64,000 nucleotides of DNA from Nitrosospira multiformis (GTDB lineage Bacteria > Pseudomonadota > Gammaproteobacteria > Burkholderiales > Nitrosomonadaceae): positions 28,344 to 92,343 of the forward strand of contig JAFKJB010000018.1 in the NCBI GenBank assembly GCA_017306155.1, given 5' to 3'. A model generated the notes under the pieces. The model saw nothing but the letters and a program-made list of their open reading frames with translations, searched no databases and had not been told where the DNA came from. Shown here in pieces: positions 1-9,250 of the stretch. Each line of letters opens with the position of its first letter. Positions within the stretch are counted from its first letter, which is position 1. The translations under genes and the position numbers were made by a program.

Positions 1-98
1 TTAACAGTGGTGACACCCGCAGCATTAAGCGCAGCAAAAACCAGCGCAACAGTCAGGCTCATAGAATAGAAAAGGCCAAGTGCTCTACCGTTAATCAT
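1..98 (-). CDS. 5' part of a small exported protein (runs off the window)
   Basis: About 32 codons of a minus-strand gene that continues beyond position 1. The N-terminus (MINGRALGLFYSMSLTVALVFAA) has a basic start and a long hydrophobic core, so it looks like a signal peptide or membrane anchor. A GGGAGGG ribosome-binding site at 103-109 gives good spacing to the ATG at 98; the ATG at 101 would be too close. It shares a direct-repeat promoter motif (169-201) with the exported protein gene at 587-1018. Function not recognised. Confidence 0.55.
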   Translation of the reverse strand, partial: MINGRALGLFYSMSLTVALVFAALNAAGVTTV

Positions 99-168
99 CA
101 TACCCTCCCGAAATCGATAGCGAAAAAAGGCTACTTTTAAAGCTACTTTTGCTACTTTCTACTACGTT

Positions 169-201
169 TGTGAAGCATATGTGAAGAATATGTGAGGAAT
201 T
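169..201 (-). promoter_or_regulatory. Three 11-bp direct repeats upstream of the exported-protein gene at 98
   Basis: Read on the plus strand the units are TGTGAAGCATA, TGTGAAGAATA and TGTGAGGAATT, head to tail with an exact 11-bp period, one helical turn. They lie 71-103 nt upstream of the start at 98. Two further copies occur at 1095-1116 at nearly the same distance from the next minus-strand gene. Direct repeats with 11-bp phasing are typical binding sites of OmpR/PhoB-family regulators; that assignment is inference. Confidence 0.55.
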
Positions 202-586
202 CACATTTGTAAAGTATTTTTTGACAGGAATCTGCTTTGATTGAGCTCTGTCAATCTTGCATTAATTTCCGTTTTTAGATCAGGTGAAGAATGATTTATC
301 CGGCATGAATCCTTCTGCTGGAAAGGTGCTTATTGCGACGTTGTTCCAGAGTGACGCAGGAACCAGTTTTATTGAGGGATGTGCAGCGAATTTTGTTACG
401 GGGTTTAGATTCCGCAGCAATTTAGAAAGAGAGGGGAAGTATCCTCGAATCCGGGAGGTGAACCGAGGGGTAAGATAGTCCGAAAGGTATGAAATATTGG
501 CAGCAATATACGGATGTTCATCCGTACATTGCCGTTTCTGATTACATTACTCTGAGATTAACTCAGACAAGAATAGATCCTGATTC
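202..586. other. Intergenic region without a recognised gene
   Basis: No convincing coding frame; one 64-codon frame at 284-478 has no plausible ribosome-binding site or family signature. A 7-bp inverted repeat, TTGACAG at 221-227 and CTGTCAA at 248-254, is the only notable structure and could be an operator. Confidence 0.4.
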
Positions 587-1018
587 CTAATGCAAATCGG
601 AAATCGTGCTCAGCTGTTGAAGGCTGTCACTGTGGGTGAAGTCGCTCTCTTCGATCTGCAAGGCCATTTGCCGGTGCAATGCCGCTTCCCTGGTATTGGC
701 TTGCGCCTCCTTCTCATACTTGCGTGCCAATGCGTAAGTATGGGCCAGCTTGTCCTGGGCTTCTCTGCCATAGAGGTAGCTTTTATTCTCGTACTGCTCA
801 AGCAGGCGTTTCTGCTCGTGTGCTTTTGCCTGCGTCTCCATGGCCGCGTTGTCGTAATACCTGGCGACGGCTTCATGATCACTTCTGGTCACTGCGTTAC
901 GCGACGCTGCATCGACATCAAAACCTTCCACCTCGGCCGCCTGGACAGGCAAGCTCATTGTTGCCATGAACATAAGGCTGAGCAGGGAAAATTTGGCGAT
1001 AATCTTATCGATCTTCAT
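587..1018 (-). CDS. Exported coiled-coil protein of unknown function
   Basis: About 143 residues. The N-terminus has lysines, a hydrophobic core and an Ala-x-Ala site (PVQAAEVEG), a classical Sec signal peptide. The mature part is very rich in Ala, Glu, Lys and Gln, with heptad-like spacing over roughly residues 55-125, so a periplasmic coiled coil is likely. The ATG at 1018 is preferred over the upstream GTG at 1024 because AGAGG sits 7 nt before it. No enzyme motif is visible. The promoter carries the same 11-bp repeat motif as the gene at 1-98, which suggests co-regulation of two exported proteins. Confidence 0.75.
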   Translation of the reverse strand: MKIDKIIAKFSLLSLMFMATMSLPVQAAEVEGFDVDAASRNAVTRSDHEAVARYYDNAAMETQAKAHEQKRLLEQYENKSYLYGREAQDKLAHTYALARKYEKEAQANTREAALHRQMALQIEESDFTHSDSLQQLSTISDLH

Positions 1019-1094
1019 TATCACACCTCTTCAGGCGCCATCATCATTCATGGAATAACTGGATCAATCGGGTTATCGGTATCCAGTTTCTACA

Positions 1095-1116
1095 TGTGAA
1101 GAATATGTGAACATCG
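1095..1116 (-). promoter_or_regulatory. Two 11-bp direct repeats upstream of the coiled-coil protein gene
   Basis: TGTGAAGAATA at 1095-1105 is followed directly by TGTGAACATCG at 1106-1116, again with 11-bp phasing. The motif ends 77 nt upstream of the start at 1018. The first unit is identical to the middle unit at 180-190. Same sequence, orientation and distance at two genes argues for a real operator. Confidence 0.55.
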
Positions 1117-1546
1117 GAACTTAGTCAACTTGTTTATGTTTTAAGTGTGATTAGGATGATGCTTGTCAATTTTTGTTGATTTATCGTTGTAGATTTCTGT
1201 GGACTTATCCTGTCTGGCTCGTTCAGTTCTTCGACAGGCATGTTCCGTGCTTGCAGAAAATACTTTGCTTCCAGCAGAGGGAGTGAAGGCTCCGAGGGAA
1301 TCGAGAGAGCTGAGGGGAAGGAAATGCTCACCCAGTCGTGAGGGGATGGACTGGATGAGAGAGGCGGGACGGCCAGGCTCGACAGGACGCCGAGCCTCAT
1401 ATCGAGGAGAGTGCGGACCTGCGGGCTTGAACATAGAGAGGCCGACTATTACGCAAGGAGCTAAACAGTCCACTTGCTGGAAACGGTACGCACCCTCCTT
1501 CCACGATTCAGGGATTTCGGGGATTTCAGGAATTTGAAAGGCGCAA
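1117..1546. other. Intergenic region without a recognised gene
   Basis: Overlapping frames on both strands exist at 1134-1537, but none has a recognisable product, a signal peptide or a good ribosome-binding site. I see no RNA gene or insertion sequence. Confidence 0.4.
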
Positions 1547-2452
1547 CTACTCCTTCTTTATCGCATGTCCGCCGAACTCGTTGCGCAGCGCGGACAGCAA
1601 TTTGTCGGAGAACGAATCGGAATCACGCGATCGCAATCGCTGCAACAATGACAAGGTAATGACAGGCGCGGCGACGTTCAGGTCTATCGCCTCGGCAACG
1701 GTCCAGCGTCCCTCCCCGGAATCGGCAACGTAGGGGGCAATGCCGTCGAGGCTCGGGTTTTTTTCCAGTGCAGCGGTGGTCAGATCGAGCAGCCAGGATT
1801 GAATCACGCTGCCATAACGCCAGATTTCCGCCACCTGGTGCAAGTCCAGCTTGAATTCCTTCTTATGGTGCATGATTGCAAAACCTTCGCCGTAAGCCTG
1901 CATTATTCCGTACTCGATACCATTGTGGACCATTTTGGTAAAATGACCTGCCCCGCATGGACCAACGTGGCCCCATCCTTTATTTGGGCCGGGAGCAAGT
2001 GTTTCAAAGAGGGGTCGCAGGTGCTCCACCACGGTATCTTCGCCACCCACCATCACACTGTAGCCGTTTTCAAGACCCCAGACACCCCCGCTGGTGCCCG
2101 CATCGACATAGTGAATCTTGTGTGTTTTAAGCATTTCTGCCCGGCGTTGGGTATCCTTGTAATCCGAGTTTCCGCCATCGATGATAATGTCATCCGCCTC
2201 CAGCAGCGGTATTAAAATGCCCAGAGTTTCATCCACCGGTTTTCCTGACGGAATCATCAGCCAGATGATGCGCTGCGGCTTCAGCTTGCTAACCAGGTCC
2301 TCCACCGAGGAGGCGGCGATGAGGCCTTTTGCTTCCAGCTGCTTCACCGTATTAGTACTGCGAGCGTAACCGGCCACCTGGTGTCCCGCCTGCATCAGCC
2401 GTTGCGACATCGCGCCTCCCATTTTTCCCAATCCAATCATTCCCAGTTCCAT
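1547..2452 (-). CDS. gnd: 6-phosphogluconate dehydrogenase, decarboxylating (short form)
   Basis: Oxidises and decarboxylates 6-phosphogluconate to ribulose 5-phosphate in the cytoplasmic oxidative pentose phosphate pathway. The 301 residues match the short YqeC/GntZ-type enzymes rather than the 470-residue E. coli form. An N-terminal Rossmann motif GLGKMG lies at residues 7-12, DGGNSD at 92-97, and the catalytic segment with Lys173, Asn177 and Glu180 (KMVHNGIEY) is intact. It lies 54 nt downstream of tal on the same strand, so the two are probably co-transcribed. Confidence 0.93.
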   Translation of the reverse strand: MELGMIGLGKMGGAMSQRLMQAGHQVAGYARSTNTVKQLEAKGLIAASSVEDLVSKLKPQRIIWLMIPSGKPVDETLGILIPLLEADDIIIDGGNSDYKDTQRRAEMLKTHKIHYVDAGTSGGVWGLENGYSVMVGGEDTVVEHLRPLFETLAPGPNKGWGHVGPCGAGHFTKMVHNGIEYGIMQAYGEGFAIMHHKKEFKLDLHQVAEIWRYGSVIQSWLLDLTTAALEKNPSLDGIAPYVADSGEGRWTVAEAIDLNVAAPVITLSLLQRLRSRDSDSFSDKLLSALRNEFGGHAIKKE

Positions 2453-2506
2453 GATCCCTCCCTTGCTGATTGTTTGTTCTCTGCTGAATAATAATCTTGA
2501 ACCGGT

Positions 2507-3640
2507 TCAGGCTGTCTGGTCGCTGGTGGCGAGAATCTCCTGGCGCTTTTTCTTCAGTGCGGCAAGCAGCTTGTCATAGGAGACAGCGAACGAATCCACC
2601 CCATCGTTTTGAAGTTTTTCGGTAGCTGCATTGAGATCGATCCCCAGCTTTTTAAGTTGCGCGACATCGGCTTCAGCTTGTGCGAGTCCTTTTCCAAGGG
2701 TTTCGCTAACTCGCCCATGATCCCGGAATGCTTCCAGCGTTTTGAGTGGCAGCGTATTGACGGTATCGGAGCCGATCAATTCCTCGACATACAGCACATC
2801 CGAATATGAGGGATTTTTGGTGCTGGTGCTGGCCCACAACGGCCGCTGGACGTGTACGCCTTTCTTGCGCCAGGAATCAAATGGCTCTCCGTAAAATGTC
2901 TCGCGGAAGCGTTGATAGGCAAGCTTGGCATTGGCAATGGCAATTTTCCCGCGTAAGGCGAGCGCTTCCGGGGTCCCGATCTTTTCCAGCATGGGATCGA
3001 TTACGTTATCCACCCGGCTGACGAAAAACGAGGCGACCGAAACAGGCCATGTCTTGTTTCCACCCGGTGAATAGGCCTCACGGCGCTCAAGTCCCGTGAG
3101 GTACGCGCGGGCCACGGCATCATAGTGGCGCAGAGAGAACATCAGGGTGACATTGACATTGATGCCTTCGCTTATCAGTTGCTCGATTGCTGGAATCCCC
3201 TCGTGGGTACCGGGAATTTTAATCATGAGGTTGGGCCGCTCCACGGCTTGCCACAGGCGTTTGGCTTCCGCAATACTGCCTCCGGTATCCCGTGCCAGAT
3301 GGGGTGATACCTCCAGGCTGACGTATCCGTCTCCACCATGAGTTTCATCATATACGGGCCGCAACACATCTGCGGCCATGCGAATATCTTCGATAGCCAG
3401 CGACTCGAACAGGGTCTTTTCGGTTTGTTTTTCATTGGCCCGCAATAGCTGGCGCAGCGTATCGTCGTAAGCATCGCTGTGCCCGATTGCCTGCTCGAAA
3501 ATGGTGGGATTGCTTGTCAGGCCATGCAGCTTATCGCCGGTTACCAGGCGCTGCAGTTGCCCGCTCTTGATGAGATCGCGGCTGATCGAATCCAGCCAGA
3601 CAGATTGTCCGCATTGCAATAGCTGTTCCAATGGGTTCAT
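2507..3640 (-). CDS. tal: Transaldolase
   Basis: Transfers a dihydroxyacetone unit between sugar phosphates in the non-oxidative pentose phosphate pathway. The 377-residue length fits the longer bacterial transaldolases. The N-terminal signature LTSNPTIFE is at residues 41-49 and the Schiff-base lysine is Lys141 in MIKIPGT. The segment INVNVTLMFS (160-169) is the usual strand after the active site. First gene of a tal-gnd pair. In an autotroph these enzymes supply pentoses and NADPH and share intermediates with the Calvin cycle. Confidence 0.93.
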   Translation of the reverse strand: MNPLEQLLQCGQSVWLDSISRDLIKSGQLQRLVTGDKLHGLTSNPTIFEQAIGHSDAYDDTLRQLLRANEKQTEKTLFESLAIEDIRMAADVLRPVYDETHGGDGYVSLEVSPHLARDTGGSIAEAKRLWQAVERPNLMIKIPGTHEGIPAIEQLISEGINVNVTLMFSLRHYDAVARAYLTGLERREAYSPGGNKTWPVSVASFFVSRVDNVIDPMLEKIGTPEALALRGKIAIANAKLAYQRFRETFYGEPFDSWRKKGVHVQRPLWASTSTKNPSYSDVLYVEELIGSDTVNTLPLKTLEAFRDHGRVSETLGKGLAQAEADVAQLKKLGIDLNAATEKLQNDGVDSFAVSYDKLLAALKKKRQEILATSDQTA

Positions 3641-3878
3641 GTGTTGTTCTCCGAAAACGTGGCGCCGCTGAGTGAGCGGCGGGGTGGATTAGGTCATGGA
3701 TTCAGAAATCCAGCCCTCCATGACCGGAGCGCACTAATCTTGCTATTTTTTGCGTGCGTACAGGGATTGTAATGAGTTCCCTAAGTAAAGCACAAAGCTA
3801 GGACAACGCAATTGCTTCACCATTCAAATTTATTTTCGGACAGGCTTTTGGAGAATCGGCTTGTAGAAAAAGGTGATG

Positions 3879-4673
3879 TCAAAAGTGATTTTTCCATTCC
3901 CGGATGGCGGCAAATACGCTGACACGATCGTTTAGCGGCTTTCCTGCATGGCTGCTGGCGCTTGCGATGATTTCCGCTTCAGTACAGCGCAGGAACGGAT
4001 TGGTCGCTTTTTCCAGCGCAATGGTGGAAGGCAGAGTGGGCAGGCCTTCATTACGCAATTCTTCGGCTTCCACTTCGCGCTTCGCCAATGCTTGATTGCC
4101 GGGTTCGATTGTTCTTGCGAAGCGGATATTGCTGAGCGTGTATTCATGGCCGCAATAAATCAGGGTGTCCTTGGGCAAATCCGCCAGTTTTTCCAGCGAG
4201 TCGACCATTTGCCGCGCTGTACCTTCGAACAGCCGTCCGCACCCGCAGCCAAACAGTGTATCCCCACAAAAGAGCATGTTTGCGCCATAATAGGCGATAT
4301 GTCCGGAGGTGTGACCCGGGATATCGAGAACCCGGAAGCTGAGTGAGAATTCTGGAAGATATACACTGCCTTCTTCGTTTTCTATATCACTGCATTCCTT
4401 GAGACGATGGGTGAGCATTGGAATCGATTCTTTCGCCGGACCAAAGACCGGTACGGCAAATTCCCTTAACAGTTCAGTATTTCCGCCCACGTGATCGGGA
4501 TGGTGATGAGTATTGAGAATAGCGATGAGCTTCAGCTTTTCGCGGTTCAGATAATCCAGAACAGGGGACGCATCGCCAGGGTCTATAACGGCAGCATGAT
4601 AATGATCGCGGATGAGCCAGATGTAATTGTCCTTGAAGGCATGAATCGGAACGATATTGGGAGTAGTAGTCAT
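3879..4673 (-). CDS. gloB: Hydroxyacylglutathione hydrolase (glyoxalase II)
   Basis: Hydrolyses S-lactoylglutathione to lactate and glutathione, the second step of methylglyoxal detoxification. A metallo-beta-lactamase fold enzyme: the metal motif THHHPDH gives His56, His58, Asp60 and His61, with GHTSGH, GDTLFGCGCGR and CGHEYT following in the expected order. I start at the ATG at 4673 (264 residues), since family members begin just before VPIHAFKDNY; the upstream frame to 4718 adds 15 unlikely residues. Divergent from the methyltransferase gene, the usual arrangement beside rnhA and dnaQ in proteobacteria. Confidence 0.93.
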   Translation of the reverse strand: MTTTPNIVPIHAFKDNYIWLIRDHYHAAVIDPGDASPVLDYLNREKLKLIAILNTHHHPDHVGGNTELLREFAVPVFGPAKESIPMLTHRLKECSDIENEEGSVYLPEFSLSFRVLDIPGHTSGHIAYYGANMLFCGDTLFGCGCGRLFEGTARQMVDSLEKLADLPKDTLIYCGHEYTLSNIRFARTIEPGNQALAKREVEAEELRNEGLPTLPSTIALEKATNPFLRCTEAEIIASASSHAGKPLNDRVSVFAAIREWKNHF

Positions 4674-4836
4674 GATGGCGCTATTCCGGTATTTTAGAGC
4701 GGCTGGCAGCAGGCACATATCCGAAGGGTGAATATAAGTCAGGCGTATATTTCTGCTGATTCATGAGTTGAGCGATTTTACGTAGTCGAGTCGAATCATA
4801 GGTATTCCTGATGATTGAACGCCAGTTGACGTAAAT

Positions 4837-5616
4837 ATGCAAACCAAAAGTATAGTCGAGTGGTTTGAAACCTGCCTGGGTCAGTATTTGCTGGAACGGG
4901 AGCAAAACTATTTCGATAGGGCGGTGGCAAACGTGTTCGGTTACAACGCCATGCAGATCGGGTTTCCGCAATACGATTTCCTGCACACAAGCCGCATCCC
5001 GCTCAAGTTTTGTGCGGCCCCTGAAAAAGGAGCTGACGTTCTTGCCGCTCCTGACTTTCTGCCGATCGAAACGAACAGCACTGATCTCGTGCTTATGCCC
5101 CATATGCTCGAATTCAGCTCCAATCCTCATCAGATACTCCGTGAGGTGCAGCGAATATTGATGCCGGAAGGCAACCTGATTGTTTCCGGTTTCAATCCCC
5201 GCAGCCTCTGGGGCATAAGAGGCCTGTTCGGCTCACCGCGAGAAGGGAGTTTTCCGTGGCGGGGTAATTTCATCGCATTGCCCCGGCTCAAGGATTGGCT
5301 GACATTACTGGATTTTGAAATTACGGAAGACCGCTTGTGCTGCTACGCACCCCCATTCAGCCAGGAGAAATGGCTGAAGCGTTTTCATTTCATGGAAGAG
5401 GCAGGAGACCGCTGGTGGCGCTTCTCCGGGGGTGTCTATTTCCTCACGGCGGTGAAGCGTGTTCATGGCATGCGTGTTATCAAGCCCGAGTGGAAAGAGG
5501 TGAGGGCCAGGAGGAGGGCAATGTCGCCGATTGCACGCAAAATCAAAGACACAGCCGCCGCGGATGAGCCGCGCAGGGCTGCGCGCAGTAGAGCTTTACC
5601 GCGAGACGGAAAGTGA
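4837..5616 (+). CDS. SAM-dependent methyltransferase of the gloB-rnhA cluster
   Basis: A 259-residue class I methyltransferase-like protein. The C-terminal half of the Rossmann fold is clear: [20 protein letters not shown] corresponds to motif IV, and [15 protein letters not shown] to motif VI. The N-terminal glycine motif is weak, which is normal for this family. Overlaps the start of rnhA by 4 nt, so the two are translationally coupled. The substrate is unknown. A lysine/arginine-rich tail (about residues 220-259) looks disordered. Confidence 0.8.
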   Translation: MQTKSIVEWFETCLGQYLLEREQNYFDRAVANVFGYNAMQIGFPQYDFLHTSRIPLKFCAAPEKGADVLAAPDFLPIETNSTDLVLMPHMLEFSSNPHQILREVQRILMPEGNLIVSGFNPRSLWGIRGLFGSPREGSFPWRGNFIALPRLKDWLTLLDFEITEDRLCCYAPPFSQEKWLKRFHFMEEAGDRWWRFSGGVYFLTAVKRVHGMRVIKPEWKEVRARRRAMSPIARKIKDTAAADEPRRAARSRALPRDGK

Positions 5617-6080
5617 AAGCGAAACGTGCCGAGGTAGTCGAAATATTTACCGATGGAGCCTGCAAGGGAAATCCGGGGGTGGGCGGGTGGGGCGCCTTGC
5701 TGCAATACAACGGGCATAGACGCGAGTTGTTCGGTGGAGAAAAAATGACCACCAATAATCGCATGGAGCTGCTCGCTGTCATTCGAGCACTGGAAGCGCT
5801 GACCAAGTCGTGTGAAGTACGCTTGCACACCGACTCATTGTATGTGCAGAAGGGCATCAGCGAGTGGATACACGCCTGGAAAAAGCGCGATTGGCGTACT
5901 GTCGACAAAAAGCCGGTAAAGAATAATGACTTATGGAGAGAGCTCGATCTGTTGACACAGCGCCACAGAATAGAATGGCTATGGGTGCGGGGGCATTCGG
6001 GCCATGATGGCAACGAATATGCCGATATGCTTGCCAACCGGGGCGTGCAGACGGCGCTGCAGGATGTTTCCGCAAATTAG
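5613..6080 (+). CDS. rnhA: Ribonuclease HI
   Basis: Degrades the RNA strand of RNA-DNA hybrids in the cytoplasm. The four carboxylates are at Asp14 ([11 protein letters not shown]), Glu52 (NRMELLAV), Asp74 (HTDSLYV) and Asp138 (EYADMLA), each four residues later than in the E. coli enzyme; His128 in VRGHSGH is the flexible-loop histidine. Length 155 matches the family. The GTG start overlaps the stop of the methyltransferase, so coupling is expected. dnaQ follows after 85 nt. Confidence 0.95.
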   Translation: MKAKRAEVVEIFTDGACKGNPGVGGWGALLQYNGHRRELFGGEKMTTNNRMELLAVIRALEALTKSCEVRLHTDSLYVQKGISEWIHAWKKRDWRTVDKKPVKNNDLWRELDLLTQRHRIEWLWVRGHSGHDGNEYADMLANRGVQTALQDVSAN

Positions 6081-6165
6081 ACGGGTAGCAGCGATTTTCT
6101 GTAAGGCGAAGAGGGAAGAGAGTTAAACCGGGCGATTATCCGCAACAGAAGGGAAGGACTGGCTG

Positions 6166-6870
6166 ATGCGTCAGATTTTCATAGATACGGAAACGACGGG
6201 ACTCGAGCCTAAGCTCGGCCATCGAATCATAGAAATCGGAGCGGTGGAAATGATGAGCCGGCGATTGACAGGACGCCGCTTCCACCATTATCTCAATCCG
6301 GAACGCGAGATCGAGGAAGGCGCCTTGCAGGTGCATGGAATAACCACCGAATTTCTTCAGGACAAACGAAAATTCGCTGAGGTCGTGCACGAGCTGCTTG
6401 AATTCATCAATGGTGCCGAGCTGATCATGCACAATGCAGCGTTCGACGTCGCATTCCTTGATCATGAATTAGGGCGTGCCAGCTTGCCCGCTCTCTGCGA
6501 ATGCTGCCGTTCGGTTACCGATACGCTGAAAATGGCGAAAGAGCTGTTTCCCGGTAAAAGGAACAGCCTTGATGCACTATGTGAGCGGTACGAGGTGGAT
6601 AACTCGCGGCGCGCGCTGCACGGAGCGCTGCTGGATGCGGAATTGCTCGCGGAAGTTTATCTTGCGATGACACGGGGCCAGGAGAGCCTGCTCATGGAAC
6701 TCGAAGCGCCATCGCCGCTTGATCTCGAGATCAGCCTGCATGATTTGCAGCTGGTCGTTCTGCCTGCCAGCGCTGAAGAACTGGAAGCCCACGCACTCCA
6801 ACTGGAAATGATCGAAAAGGAAAGCAAGGGTAAATGCCTGTGGATGAGGCTTGATCCGGCGGAGGTTTAG
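6166..6870 (+). CDS. dnaQ: DNA polymerase III epsilon subunit (proofreading exonuclease)
   Basis: Provides 3'-5' proofreading for the replicative polymerase. DEDDh exonuclease motifs are complete: Asp7 and Glu9 in FIDTETTGLEP, HNAAFDVAFLDHE for ExoII, and HGALLDAELLAEVY with the catalytic His and Asp for ExoIII. The 234-residue length includes the C-terminal tail that binds the alpha subunit. Placed directly after rnhA on the same strand, a classic proteobacterial pairing. Confidence 0.94.
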   Translation: MRQIFIDTETTGLEPKLGHRIIEIGAVEMMSRRLTGRRFHHYLNPEREIEEGALQVHGITTEFLQDKRKFAEVVHELLEFINGAELIMHNAAFDVAFLDHELGRASLPALCECCRSVTDTLKMAKELFPGKRNSLDALCERYEVDNSRRALHGALLDAELLAEVYLAMTRGQESLLMELEAPSPLDLEISLHDLQLVVLPASAEELEAHALQLEMIEKESKGKCLWMRLDPAEV

Positions 6871-6998
6871 TGTCTTGGAGATACAAGGCAAGCGTGGCTA
6901 CGGCGAAACAAAAGAGAAGCAAGCCGAGGAAATAGGCTGAAGGAAAGTAAGTCAGTTCTGCCGAGCGATAAGTGTGTCGTCGGGCATAATCCGGCTTA

Positions 6999-7376
6999 TC
7001 AGCGTTGTTCTTCACATCTCTGAATTATTTTGCCTGTTGTGCCATCGCTTTCATGGCGAAAGAGCGTACCCGTCGAGCCTGGACCCGTGCCTTTCGTCCA
7101 CCATTCAAGGCCTCCGCCAATGTAGCGTGCACCGCTTGCCGAAATGCCGATGGTCATTTCGTGTGATTTGCCTGCGTACCTTACGATAGCGGTCGTAACA
7201 GAGCGATAGATGACGTCAACGTCATAACCGCTTTCACACCGGTAGGAAATGATTTTCTCGTCAGCAGCGGTTTCAGATGCGGTAAACGTGTTGGCTGGAG
7301 GAAAATGTGCGCAACCGAATATGACAATCGCCAAGAAAGGAATAATGCGCGGGAGCATTTTTTTACGTATGAACAT
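6999..7376 (-). CDS. MliC-family lysozyme inhibitor lipoprotein
   Basis: A 125-residue protein with a lipoprotein signal (IVIFGCAHF, lipid-modified Cys) and a compact MliC-like domain: YRCESGYDV near the start, WWTKG in the middle and IIQRCEE at the end, the two Cys forming the usual disulphide. Family members sit on the outer membrane facing the periplasm and block c-type lysozymes, so it may protect against eukaryotic grazers or competitors. The start at 7376 or the ATG at 7358 cannot be separated; neither has a strong ribosome-binding site. Confidence 0.75.
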   Translation of the reverse strand: MFIRKKMLPRIIPFLAIVIFGCAHFPPANTFTASETAADEKIISYRCESGYDVDVIYRSVTTAIVRYAGKSHEMTIGISASGARYIGGGLEWWTKGTGPGSTGTLFRHESDGTTGKIIQRCEEQR

Positions 7377-7525
7377 ATATACATACCGGAACAGGTTTCC
7401 ACAAATCCGCTTTCACATCGCGAGAATATAAAGGCAGTTACCTCATCGGATAATCCTTGCCATTTTGTTCCATCAGTAATTCACTTCGAACATCGGCCGA
7501 TTGCGTCATGTCAGGGAGCATTCCA

Positions 7526-8779
7526 TCAGAAAAGCTCAAGCTGCTCATCCGGTTTCCCTTTTTTCTTCTTCATTTTCCTATGCTTCTGTTCCGCCGTGGA
7601 TTTTTCGGTCGTGGGTGATTGGACGGCTACTGGACCGGCAGAAGGCGGTCGGAAACGCGAGCTATCCAGTCCCTTGAACCGGCTTGAATGGGCGCTGAGC
7701 CCAAGGCGATCCACCGTTTTGTCGAATCGCTGCCGAATCAGGTCGGCCCAGATGCCCTCGCCGCGCATGCGTTTGCCAAAGCTCGAATCGTAATCCTTGC
7801 CGCCCCGTAAGTCGCGCACCCGATTCATGACCCTGGCAGCGCGATCAGGAAAATGTGCTTCCAGCCACTGCCTGAACAGCGGGCTGATCTCCCGGGGCAG
7901 GCGCAGCATGACATAGCCTGCGTTGACCGCTCCAGCTTCCGCTGCTGCGGCCAGTATGCGTTCCAGATCGGGTTCGGTGACAAACGGAATCACTGGCGCA
8001 ACGCTGACGCCGACCGGAATTCCGGCATCGGTCAGTTTGCGAATTGTCTGCAGACGGCGTGCCGGAGCGGTTGCCCGGGGTTCGAGCGTACGCGCAATCG
8101 CAGGATCGAGAGTGGTGATTGTCACCGCAGCCACAGCCAGTCGCCTGGAAGCCATGTCGGAGAGCAGATCGATGTCACGCTCCATCAGCGATGACTTGGA
8201 AATCAGCGCGACCGGATGCTCGCACTCGCCCAGTACTTCCAGCACACGCCGTGTCAGCCGCAGATGGCGCTCGCAGGGCTGGTAGGCATCTGTATTGACG
8301 CCAAGCGCGATGGGTTCCGGCATATAGGATTGTTTTGCCAGCTCCCGTCTCAAAAGCTCCGGCGCATTGACTTTGGCGAATATTTTGCTTTCGAAATCCA
8401 GCCCGGGCGACAGGCCCAGGTAACTATGAGTGGGGCGCGCGAAGCAGTAGATGCAGCCATGCTCGCATCCGCGATAAGGATTGAGCGAAACGCCGAAAGG
8501 CACATCCGGCGACCGGTTGCGGCTCAGTATGGTTTTGGCATGCTCTTCGATGACCTGCGTCTTCCATGTCGAGCCTGCATCCGGCTCGTCATTTCCGGCT
8601 TTGTCTCTGCCGCCGGTTCCGATGATACCGCTGTTTCCCCAGCCATCATCAATGGCTTCGCGCGTCCATTGCTCGTACCGCCCCTGAAGATTGGATACTG
8701 CTCCTCTCCCTTTTTTTGCTTTCAAGGGCGGCTGCACCAATGGCGGCTCAGCTTCCCTGCGTGAACCAGAGTCGGACAT
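7526..8779 (-). CDS. PA0069-family radical SAM protein (SplB-like)
   Basis: A 417-residue radical SAM protein. The cluster-binding motif is a CX3CX2C arrangement at Cys105, Cys109 and Cys112 (GCEHGCIYCFARP), the spacing of the spore photoproduct lyase-like/PA0069 group. NPYRGCEHGC and the following HSYLGLSPGLDFES are typical of that group. The C-terminus is a Lys-rich tail. The substrate of this family is not known. It stands alone between unrelated genes. Confidence 0.85.
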   Translation of the reverse strand: MSDSGSRREAEPPLVQPPLKAKKGRGAVSNLQGRYEQWTREAIDDGWGNSGIIGTGGRDKAGNDEPDAGSTWKTQVIEEHAKTILSRNRSPDVPFGVSLNPYRGCEHGCIYCFARPTHSYLGLSPGLDFESKIFAKVNAPELLRRELAKQSYMPEPIALGVNTDAYQPCERHLRLTRRVLEVLGECEHPVALISKSSLMERDIDLLSDMASRRLAVAAVTITTLDPAIARTLEPRATAPARRLQTIRKLTDAGIPVGVSVAPVIPFVTEPDLERILAAAAEAGAVNAGYVMLRLPREISPLFRQWLEAHFPDRAARVMNRVRDLRGGKDYDSSFGKRMRGEGIWADLIRQRFDKTVDRLGLSAHSSRFKGLDSSRFRPPSAGPVAVQSPTTEKSTAEQKHRKMKKKKGKPDEQLELF

Positions 8780-8854
8780 GGGAATGCATTAGAAATAGAC
8801 GCTGTATGGCCATGATCAGGAGTCGATGAAACCAGGCTCGATCGCCAGCATATG

Positions 8855-9250
8855 CTATTCGCTTGCGTTTGGTTTATCGCTTCCATTTCCGAGGAGCATC
8901 GATTTCAGTCCGAGATAGCGCGGAGGCGGCTCGGGGATGGGCTCAGGGGTGAGTTTTGCCAGTTCTTCCTCGAGTTGCGTATTGCGCTGCTTCAGGGCAG
9001 CCTTGTCTTCCTCCAGCTTGCTCACCTGGCGGCGCAGACGCGTACTCACCCATTGATTCTTGATGACGCTGGGCCACGAGAGCAATACTGAAATGGTTGC
9101 TCCTATGCCCGCCGCAATCACCAGCATCATGGCGAGTGAACTGTCGAAGCTCCATATGCCAAACGCCACTGTCACACTCATATCGTTTTGCAGAGCGAAT
9201 GCTATGGAAATAATGGCGAGGGCTATGGCGAATATTAAATAATATTGCAT
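8855..9250 (-). CDS. LapA-domain inner membrane protein (DUF1049)
   Basis: A 131-residue membrane protein. Two hydrophobic segments at about residues 3-20 and 40-60 surround a short loop with ALQND, the typical LapA/DUF1049 layout, followed by a charged coiled coil (about 70-105, LEEDKAALKQRNTQLEEELAKL) and a Pro-rich end. In E. coli, LapA helps LapB control lipopolysaccharide assembly. No lapB is adjacent here, so the role is by family only. Confidence 0.75.
   Translation of the reverse strand: MQYYLIFAIALAIISIAFALQNDMSVTVAFGIWSFDSSLAMMLVIAAGIGATISVLLSWPSVIKNQWVSTRLRRQVSKLEEDKAALKQRNTQLEEELAKLTPEPIPEPPPRYLGLKSMLLGNGSDKPNASE

Noticed and set aside
284-478. 64-codon plus-strand frame in the first intergenic region
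   Set aside because: No ribosome-binding site, odd composition and no recognisable domain.
590-1099. 169-codon plus-strand frame opposite the coiled-coil protein gene
   Set aside because: It is the antisense shadow of a gene with a signal peptide and a good ribosome-binding site.
6731-7015. Minus-strand 94-codon frame with one hydrophobic helix overlapping the end of dnaQ
   Set aside because: Overlaps dnaQ by about 140 nt and the part after the helix is plainly the dnaQ shadow; a short membrane peptide remains possible but unsupported.
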